A stretch of DNA of 9,043 nt from an uncultured Anaerotignum sp. GTDB lineage: Bacteria; Bacillota; Clostridia; Lachnospirales; Anaerotignaceae. Location: NCBI RefSeq assembly GCF_905212195.1, contig NZ_CAJMDQ010000084.1, forward strand, positions 1 to 9,043, read 5' to 3'. A program made the translations under genes and the position numbers. Position 1 is the first letter of the stretch, and every line of letters begins with the position of its first letter. Below the pieces are notes generated by a model. That model was not told where the DNA came from, made no database searches, and saw nothing but the letters and a program-made list of their open reading frames with translations. Shown one piece after another: positions 5,062-9,043 of the stretch.

Positions 5062-5946
5062 ATGTTCAAATACGATTCTTTGGCAGATCTGGTTGCAGCA
5101 GCAACACAGGCAAACGAACCTCTTTCCAAAATCATTCTGCGTGAACAGGCAGAAGCTACAGAAAGCACAGAAGAAGCTCTGTACGCGCAGATGGAACGCT
5201 CTTTAGAGGTTATGCGTGAATCTGTAGAGGAAGGTCTGGATCCCGACAAACGTTCCGCAAGTGGTTTGACTGGCGGCGACGCATACAAAATGATGCGTGC
5301 AGTACAGGAAAACAGAAATATCTGCGGTAAAATCTTTGGGGATGCCATGACAAAAGCACTGGCTGTTTCTCAGACCAATGCTTGTATGGGCAGAATTGTT
5401 GCGGCGCCTACAGCAGGCAGCTGTGGTATTTTGCCTTCCGCTCTGCTGACCATTTCCGAAAGCAGAAACATTCCCAATGAAGACGTGGTAATGGCATTGT
5501 TCACAGCATCCGCTGTGGGTATGGTCATTGCAAACAACGCAAGCATTGCTGGTGCAGCAGGTGGCTGTCAGGCAGAATGCGGTGCAGCAAGCGCTATGGC
5601 AGCTGCTGCCATCGTAGAAATCTGTGGCGGTACACCTAAGATGTGTGAACATGCATGCGCCATTGCATTGAAAAATATTCTGGGTCTGGTTTGTGACCCT
5701 GTTGCAGGTCTGGTAGAAATCCCCTGCATCAAGAGAAACGCAGCTGGTGTTGCCAATGCATTTGTTGCGGCAGAACTGGCGCTGGCAGGAATTGAAAGTG
5801 CGATTCCCGCCGATGAAGTTATTATTGCAATGAAAAAAATCGGTGACGCTATGTCTTCTACACTGAAAGAAACAGCAGAAGGCGGTCTGGCTGTAACACC
5901 GACAGGTAAAAAGCTTTGTGAAAAAGTATTTGGTTGCTGCCAATAA
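5062..5946 (+). CDS. sdaAA: L-serine dehydratase, iron-sulfur-dependent, alpha subunit
   Basis: The 294-residue catalytic subunit of L-serine ammonia-lyase, which carries an oxygen-sensitive [4Fe-4S] cluster that acts as a Lewis acid in serine deamination. Probable cluster ligands are C169 (GGCQAE), C211 (CDPVAGLVEI) and C222 (PCIKRNAAG). Their spacings of 42 and 11 residues equal those I recall for Cys343, Cys385 and Cys396 of the Legionella enzyme. There the fourth ligand is the C-terminal Cys ('tail in mouth'). Here the chain ends GCCQ, so C292 or C293 could serve, although neither is the last residue. TNACMGRIVAAPTAGSCG (105-122) is the conserved substrate-pocket region. The ribosome binding site is AAGGAGAGAGGTGA (5044-5057), overlapping the sdaAB stop codon. 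Translation is probably coupled within the operon. Confidence 0.95.
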   Translation: MFKYDSLADLVAAATQANEPLSKIILREQAEATESTEEALYAQMERSLEVMRESVEEGLDPDKRSASGLTGGDAYKMMRAVQENRNICGKIFGDAMTKALAVSQTNACMGRIVAAPTAGSCGILPSALLTISESRNIPNEDVVMALFTASAVGMVIANNASIAGAAGGCQAECGAASAMAAAAIVEICGGTPKMCEHACAIALKNILGLVCDPVAGLVEIPCIKRNAAGVANAFVAAELALAGIESAIPADEVIIAMKKIGDAMSSTLKETAEGGLAVTPTGKKLCEKVFGCCQ

Positions 5947-5965
5947 AAGGGGAGGCAAAAATACT

Positions 5966-6008
5966 TTCAATATTAAGTTCGTACAACCTGACAAAACGCA
6001 ATATTGAA
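5966..6008 (+). other. 9-bp stem-loop between sdaAA and sstT
   Basis: TTCAATATT (5966-5974) and AATATTGAA (6000-6008) are perfect inverted repeats around a 25-base loop that carries the TTCGTACAACCTG element. An AT-rich but not pure-U stretch follows, so it is at best a weak terminator. More likely it is an mRNA processing or stability element that tunes sstT relative to the sda genes. The structure is seen; the role is inferred. Confidence 0.4.
5978..5990. repeat. TTCGTACAACCTG, left copy of a 13-bp inverted repeat bracketing sstT
   Basis: This 13-base sequence recurs exactly, inverted, at 7289-7301, just after sstT. The first nine bases also occur at 4200-4208 upstream of sda. The last three bases overlap a possible -35 element of sstT. 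It may be a regulator site or may pair with the 3' untranslated copy in the mRNA. Confidence 0.5.
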
Positions 6009-6018
6009 CATTTATAAT
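5988..6018 (+). promoter_or_regulatory. Possible internal promoter for sstT
   Basis: CTGACA (5988-5993) and a perfect TATAAT (6013-6018) are separated by 19 bases, longer than ideal. The predicted start near 6025 would fall at the edge of the ribosome binding site (GGAGAA from 6025), giving a very short leader. Read-through from sdaAA, which has no clear terminator after it, is at least as likely. Confidence 0.32.
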
Positions 6019-6038
6019 TTAATAGGAGAATCATAATC

Positions 6039-7268
6039 ATGACAAACATTCTTAGTAAGTGGAATAGCATTAGCTTAGTAAAACGTATTATTTGTGGCTT
6101 GATTGTGGGTGCTATCCTGGGTCTGGCTATTCCTGGTGTAACAGGAATCGGCATTCTGGGTACTCTGTTTGTAAGCGCTCTGAAAGCAATCGCGCCTGTA
6201 CTGGTATTTTTCCTGGTAATTGCAGCTCTGGCTTGCGGTAACGAAGGCGGCGGCAGAACCATGGGTCGTGTTGTTATCCTGTATCTGGTAGGTACATTCC
6301 TGTCTGCAGTAGTAGCAGTAATTGCTTGCCATTTCATCCATATCACACTGCCTCTGGGCGACGTTGCAGCTGCTGAAGGTTACGAAGCAGCTGGCGGTAT
6401 CGCAGAAGTATTCACAAACCTGCTGCTGAACCTGGTTGCTAACCCTCTGGGTTCCATCGTAAATGCGAACTACCTGGGTATCCTGGCTTGGGCTGTTATC
6501 TTCGGTCTGGCTCTGAAAGCTGCATCTGATACAACAAAGAAAGCACTGTTCGATTTCTCTGAAGCTGTTTCTCAGGCAGTTAGATGGGTAATCAGCTTTG
6601 CACCCTTCGGTATTCTGGGTCTGGTATTCACAACAGTTTCCACAAACGGTCTGGGTATCTTCGTAGAATACGGCAGACTGCTGGCTATCCTGGTTGGCTG
6701 TATGGCATTTGTTGCTCTGATCCTGAACCCCATCATCGTGTTCACTCAGATCAAACAGAACCCTTACAAACTGGTATTCAAATGCTTGAGAGAATCTTTC
6801 ATCACAGCTTTCTTCACAAGAAGTTCTGCTGCGAACATCCCTGTTAACATGTCTCTGTGCAAATCCCTGGGTCTGGATGAAGACAACTACTCCATCTCTA
6901 TCCCTCTGGGCGCTACAATCAACATGGGTGGTGCAGCGATCACAATCACAGTTATGACACTGGCTTGCGTAAACACAGTAGGTCTGGAAGTTCCTCTGGC
7001 AATGAAGATCCTGCTGAGCTTCGTAGCAGCAATTTCCGCATGTGGTGCTTCCGGTGTTGCCGGCGGTTCCCTGCTGCTGATTCCTCTGGCTTGCTCCCTG
7101 TTCGGTATCGGTAACGACATCGCAATGCAGGTTGTAGGTGTAGGTTTCATCATCGGCGTTGTTCAGGACTCTTGCGAAACAGGTCTGAACTCCTCCACAG
7201 ACGCACTGTTTACAGCAGCTGCTGAATTCCATGATTGGAAAAAAGAAGGCAAAACACTGCCTATCTAA
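6039..7268 (+). CDS. sstT: Serine/threonine:Na+ symporter SstT (DAACS family)
   Basis: A 409-residue inner-membrane carrier of the dicarboxylate/amino acid:cation symporter family that imports L-serine and L-threonine with Na+. The second half matches what I know of E. coli SstT almost word for word. It has CLRESFITAFFTRSSAANIPVN (249-270, hairpin 1 with the serine motif), SIPLGATINMGGAAITIT (287-304, the NMDGT-equivalent Na+ site), CGASGVAGGSLLLIPLAC (335-352, hairpin 2) and QDSCETGLNSSTDALFTAAA (376-395). Length agrees with the family (about 400-415). The start follows GGAGAA (6025-6030). It lies 92 bases after sdaAA and ends in a strong terminator, so it belongs functionally, and probably transcriptionally, to the serine operon. 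Codon choice is extremely biased, suggesting high expression. Confidence 0.95.
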   Translation: MTNILSKWNSISLVKRIICGLIVGAILGLAIPGVTGIGILGTLFVSALKAIAPVLVFFLVIAALACGNEGGGRTMGRVVILYLVGTFLSAVVAVIACHFIHITLPLGDVAAAEGYEAAGGIAEVFTNLLLNLVANPLGSIVNANYLGILAWAVIFGLALKAASDTTKKALFDFSEAVSQAVRWVISFAPFGILGLVFTTVSTNGLGIFVEYGRLLAILVGCMAFVALILNPIIVFTQIKQNPYKLVFKCLRESFITAFFTRSSAANIPVNMSLCKSLGLDEDNYSISIPLGATINMGGAAITITVMTLACVNTVGLEVPLAMKILLSFVAAISACGASGVAGGSLLLIPLACSLFGIGNDIAMQVVGVGFIIGVVQDSCETGLNSSTDALFTAAAEFHDWKKEGKTLPI

Positions 7269-7288
7269 TTTTAAAAAGAATAAAATCA

Positions 7289-7301
7289 CAGGTTGTACGA
7301 A
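7289..7301. repeat. CAGGTTGTACGAA, right copy of the 13-bp inverted repeat bracketing sstT
   Basis: Exact reverse complement of 5978-5990. It lies between the sstT stop codon and the terminator stem and overlaps the stem's first two bases, so it is inside the 3' untranslated region. Pairing with the left copy in a polycistronic mRNA could compete with the foot of the terminator. Confidence 0.5.
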
Positions 7302-7340
7302 AACCCTGCTGGCTTTGGTCAGCAGGGTTTTATTTTTTTA
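7300..7340 (+). terminator. Strong intrinsic terminator ending the serine module
   Basis: AAAACCCTGCTG (7300-7311) pairs perfectly with CAGCAGGGTTTT (7320-7331) around an 8-base loop, followed by ATTTTTTTA. It is GC-rich in the core with a clear U-tail. Confidence 0.93.
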
Positions 7341-7359
7341 TACATTTTTCTTTGCTGCC

Positions 7360-7388
7360 TTGTTTTTTTCTAAAAAATTCATTATAAT
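7360..7388 (+). promoter_or_regulatory. Probable promoter of the ABM-DUF402-radC-PspC operon
   Basis: TTGTTT (7360-7365), a 17-base spacer and a consensus TATAAT (7383-7388). The predicted start near 7395 leaves about 42 bases before the ATG at 7437. The -10 is ideal, the -35 only partial. Confidence 0.55.
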
Positions 7389-7436
7389 TTCATATATGTA
7401 TCATGGCGAACAGCATGAAGAAAGGAAAGATGCAAT

Positions 7437-7733
7437 ATGATTATGCTGATTGCAAAAAACACCTTAATTGAAGGAAAGCAAAAAGAATTTACAGAACTGG
7501 CGGAAAAACTGGTTTTGGCTACAAGAAAAGAAGCCGGTTGCATTGCTTATGATTTGGTTGCAGACCAGGCAGATGCCTGTGTTTATTATTTTGTAGAAAA
7601 ATATCAGGACATGAAGGCACTGGAAGAACATCGTGCAACAGCGCATTTTCAGAGCATTGTACCTCAGTTTGGTCCGCTGCGGACAAAGCCTTCTGAAGTT
7701 TCCGTTTGTGACGTATTGCCATTTACAGAATAA
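7437..7733 (+). CDS. Antibiotic biosynthesis monooxygenase (ABM) domain protein, YgiN-like
   Basis: A 98-residue soluble protein with the single ABM ferredoxin-like fold, found in putative quinol monooxygenases and heme-degrading relatives. The family pattern is visible: MIMLIAKNTLIEGKQKEFTEL (strand then helix), KEAGCIAYDL (31-40, usual E-x-G-C-x-x-Y), VYYFVEKYQDMKALEEHRATAHF (49-71, with His65 and His70 at the usual places), and a C-terminal strand. Such proteins usually act as dimers, often in handling quinones or oxidative stress; the substrate here cannot be told. GGAAAG (7424-7429) supports ATG 7437 over the in-frame ATG at 7443. It leads a tight gene row: 18 bases separate it from the DUF402 gene. 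It has its own probable promoter after the sstT terminator. Confidence 0.85.
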   Translation: MIMLIAKNTLIEGKQKEFTELAEKLVLATRKEAGCIAYDLVADQADACVYYFVEKYQDMKALEEHRATAHFQSIVPQFGPLRTKPSEVSVCDVLPFTE

Positions 7734-7751
7734 TAGAAAAGGGGATAGCGT

Positions 7752-8234
7752 ATGGGACACCCGGTATTATATAGAAAGCGTTTTATGCCGCAGGAAACCA
7801 TTTTGCTGCGGGATGATATTTTAGTTTACCAGGACGAAAAGGTAATCGTAACAAAATGGAATGTTTTTCGTCCGAAGGCAAAATTTAGCCACGGTGTATC
7901 CTGTTATTTTTTGGAAGACGGATATAAAGTCAGTAAGTTTCTGAATGATCAAGAAGAATTGGTATATTATTATTGTGATATCATTGATACTACCTACGAT
8001 GCCCAGGAAAACAGCTATCTTTTTACAGACCTGCTGGCAGATGTCATTGTTTACGATTCAGGATTTGTAAAGGTCGTTGATTTGGCAGAGCTGGCAGATA
8101 TGCTGGATGAAGGCGTGATCACAGAAGAACTGGTGAAAAAGTGCCTGCGTCGTCTGGAAAAATTACTGGAAATCATTTACGGCGGTAATTTTGACGAGCT
8201 GACAAAATATCTGGAAATTGAGGGAAGTAAATGA
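7752..8234 (+). CDS. DUF402 domain protein (YgaC/NTDP-like)
   Basis: A 160-residue soluble protein with the DUF402 beta-barrel. The core pattern is YYYCDIIDTTYDAQE (72-86), YLFTDLLADVIVYDSG (89-104) and VKVVDLAELADMLDEGVIT (106-124), matching the family's W/Y-x-D-I, D-L-x-L-D-V and L-D-x-D-E-L motifs. Some characterised Firmicute members (B. subtilis YgaC and its S. aureus relative) hydrolyse nucleoside di- and triphosphates with a divalent metal. Whether this protein does is inference, because several of the usual acidic and aromatic positions are replaced. GGGGA (7741-7745) precedes the ATG. Its stop codon overlaps the radC start (ATGA), so the two are translationally coupled. Start and frame are firm; the biochemical role is open. 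Confidence 0.8.
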   Translation: MGHPVLYRKRFMPQETILLRDDILVYQDEKVIVTKWNVFRPKAKFSHGVSCYFLEDGYKVSKFLNDQEELVYYYCDIIDTTYDAQENSYLFTDLLADVIVYDSGFVKVVDLAELADMLDEGVITEELVKKCLRRLEKLLEIIYGGNFDELTKYLEIEGSK

Positions 8235-8917
8235 GCGGAAATGTGCATAAGGGGCATCGGGAGCGCATGCGTCAGCGATTTTTAGCTGAAGGTGCGAAAG
8301 GCTTTGCAGATCATGAATTACTGGAATTGCTGTTGTATTATGCTGTGCCGCGAGGGGATGTGAACCCTCTGGCTCATAAAATGCTGGCAGAATTCGGTAC
8401 ACTTTCTATGCTGCTTTCTGCAGATCCTGCGGATATCTGCCGCAGATGTGGCGTGAAAGAGAGCACAGCAGTGCTGCTGGTTTTGCAAAGTGCATTGGCA
8501 CATCGTTTGCAGCAGGAAAAATGGCGGGATAAACCGGTTTTGGATTCTGTTTCCCGTGCGGGGGCTTTTGCTGTAGATCTGCTTTCTCATTATCATTATG
8601 AACGCTTTTATATTTTGTGTTTGGATAATCGGAAACAATTGATACACACCTGCATGATTTCAGAAGGAACTGTGGATGAATCTGTGGTGCATCCCAGACT
8701 GGTGGTGGAAGCTGCTCTGCGTTATCAGGCTTCTTCTGTGATCCTGATGCACAACCATCCAGGTGGAACACTGCTGCCATCTTTTTCCGACGTGGAATTG
8801 ACTGCCCGTATGGCAAAGATTCTCCATGAAATTGGCATAGAAGTGGCAGACCATATCATTGTTGCGGAAAACCAGTATTTTAGTTTTCTGGAACATGATT
8901 ATTTAAAGGAAAAATAA
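8231..8917 (+). CDS. radC: RadC family JAMM/MPN+ domain protein
   Basis: A 228-residue protein of the RadC/UPF0758 family. Residues about 1-95 form a helical, helix-hairpin-helix-like N-terminal part (ADHELLELLLYYAVPRGDVNPLAHKML). Residues about 105-228 are the JAB1/MPN+ metalloprotease-like domain, with the zinc motif HNHPGG at 174-179 and S184-x-x-D187, giving the H-x-H-x7-S-x2-D pattern. The motif is intact, so metal binding is expected. The name comes from a radiation-sensitive E. coli mutant later reassigned to another gene, so a direct DNA repair role is not established. The ATG overlaps the upstream stop by 4 bases, with GAGGGAAG (8220-8227) as ribosome binding site. Length is normal for the family. 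A PspC-domain gene follows after 16 bases. Confidence 0.92.
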   Translation: MSGNVHKGHRERMRQRFLAEGAKGFADHELLELLLYYAVPRGDVNPLAHKMLAEFGTLSMLLSADPADICRRCGVKESTAVLLVLQSALAHRLQQEKWRDKPVLDSVSRAGAFAVDLLSHYHYERFYILCLDNRKQLIHTCMISEGTVDESVVHPRLVVEAALRYQASSVILMHNHPGGTLLPSFSDVELTARMAKILHEIGIEVADHIIVAENQYFSFLEHDYLKEK

Positions 8918-8933
8918 ACAGGAGGTTTTGAAT

Positions 8934-9043
8934 ATGAAGAAGTTATATCGTTCTAAAAATAATGTGAAAATCTCCGGTGTTTGCGGCGGTTTGGCGGAAT
9001 ACTTCAATATCGACGCAACACTGGTACGGCTGGTTTGGGTTTT
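8934..9043 (+). CDS. PspC domain protein, N-terminal part (cut by window edge)
   Basis: Thirty-six complete codons are visible, starting MKKLYRSKNNVKISGVCGGL and continuing AEYFNIDATLVRLVWV. This is the PspC (phage shock protein C) domain opening: a basic N-terminus, the G-V-C-G-G-L-A-E-Y-F turn, then the start of a membrane helix. PspC proteins sit in the cytoplasmic membrane and take part in envelope stress responses; in Firmicutes many are small stand-alone proteins of unknown partner. AGGAGG (8920-8925) lies 8 bases before the ATG. It is probably the fourth gene of the operon starting at 7437. The rest of the protein is outside the window. Confidence 0.9.
   Translation, partial: MKKLYRSKNNVKISGVCGGLAEYFNIDATLVRLVWV

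Noticed and set aside
4386..5994. Long minus-strand open frames opposite sdaAB and sdaAA
   Set aside because: They shadow two confidently identified enzymes, have no family likeness, and no promoter or ribosome binding site is placed to express them.
6075..7289. 404-codon open frame on the minus strand opposite sstT
   Set aside because: Its composition is Cys/Gln/Asn/Ser-rich with no domain signature and no ribosome binding site. It is a by-product of the very biased codons of sstT.
5978..7301. sstT as a mobile element bounded by terminal inverted repeats
   Set aside because: The 13-base repeats are short, no target-site duplication flanks them, no transposase is present, and sstT matches its neighbours in codon use and pathway.
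7231..7440. 69-codon plus-strand ORF across the sstT terminator
   Set aside because: It starts inside sstT, runs through the terminator and promoter DNA, and has a low-complexity Phe/Lys-rich translation without a ribosome binding site.

Overview
The window looks like a chromosomal stretch of an anaerobic low-to-moderate GC Firmicute, most likely a Clostridia member. The signs are strong AGGAGG-type ribosome binding sites, ATG starts, AT-rich intergenic DNA with compact U-tailed terminators, and a gene set typical of amino-acid-fermenting gut or rumen clostridia. A guess at Lachnospirales/Anaerotignum-like relatives is inference only. There is no sign of a phage, transposon, CRISPR array, tRNA or rRNA.

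Layout. (1) Positions 1-1880 hold two divergently transcribed MATE-family efflux pumps. The left one (minus strand, cut by the window edge) has an excellent promoter followed by a perfect intrinsic terminator placed directly before its ribosome binding site, so it appears to be controlled by transcription attenuation. The right one (448-1836) has its own promoter and a strong terminator. (2) 1900-2472 encodes 5-formyltetrahydrofolate cyclo-ligase, a folate salvage enzyme, boxed between two terminator-like hairpins with no obvious promoter of its own. (3) 2514-4056 is a single-gene unit: a promoter with a 20-bp dyad over its -35 box, an NCS2-family xanthine/urate-type permease, and a strong terminator. 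(4) 4057-7340 is a serine utilisation module: an AT-rich regulatory region, a promoter followed by two tandem palindrome-like repeats, sdaAB and sdaAA (the two subunits of Fe-S L-serine dehydratase), then sstT (Na+/serine-threonine symporter) and a strong terminator. (5) 7360-9043 is a probable operon: a small ABM-fold monooxygenase-like protein, a DUF402 protein, a RadC-family JAMM protein, and the start of a PspC-domain membrane protein that runs off the window.

How the genes work together. SstT imports serine, and SdaAA/SdaAB deaminate it to pyruvate and ammonia, which feeds fermentation. The sda, sstT and permease genes look strongly codon-biased (Leu mostly CTG, Gly mostly GGT/GGC), which fits high expression. 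The neighbouring purine-base permease and folate enzyme touch connected one-carbon and nucleotide metabolism, but they sit in separate transcription units.

Most of what is worth following up is regulatory. There is an attenuator with a possible six-codon leader peptide before the left MATE gene. Tandem operators sit at the sda promoter. A TTCGTACAA element occurs at three non-coding sites in the serine region, two of them forming a 13-base inverted pair that brackets sstT. I did not find a convincing new multi-gene system; the protein-coding content is of known families.
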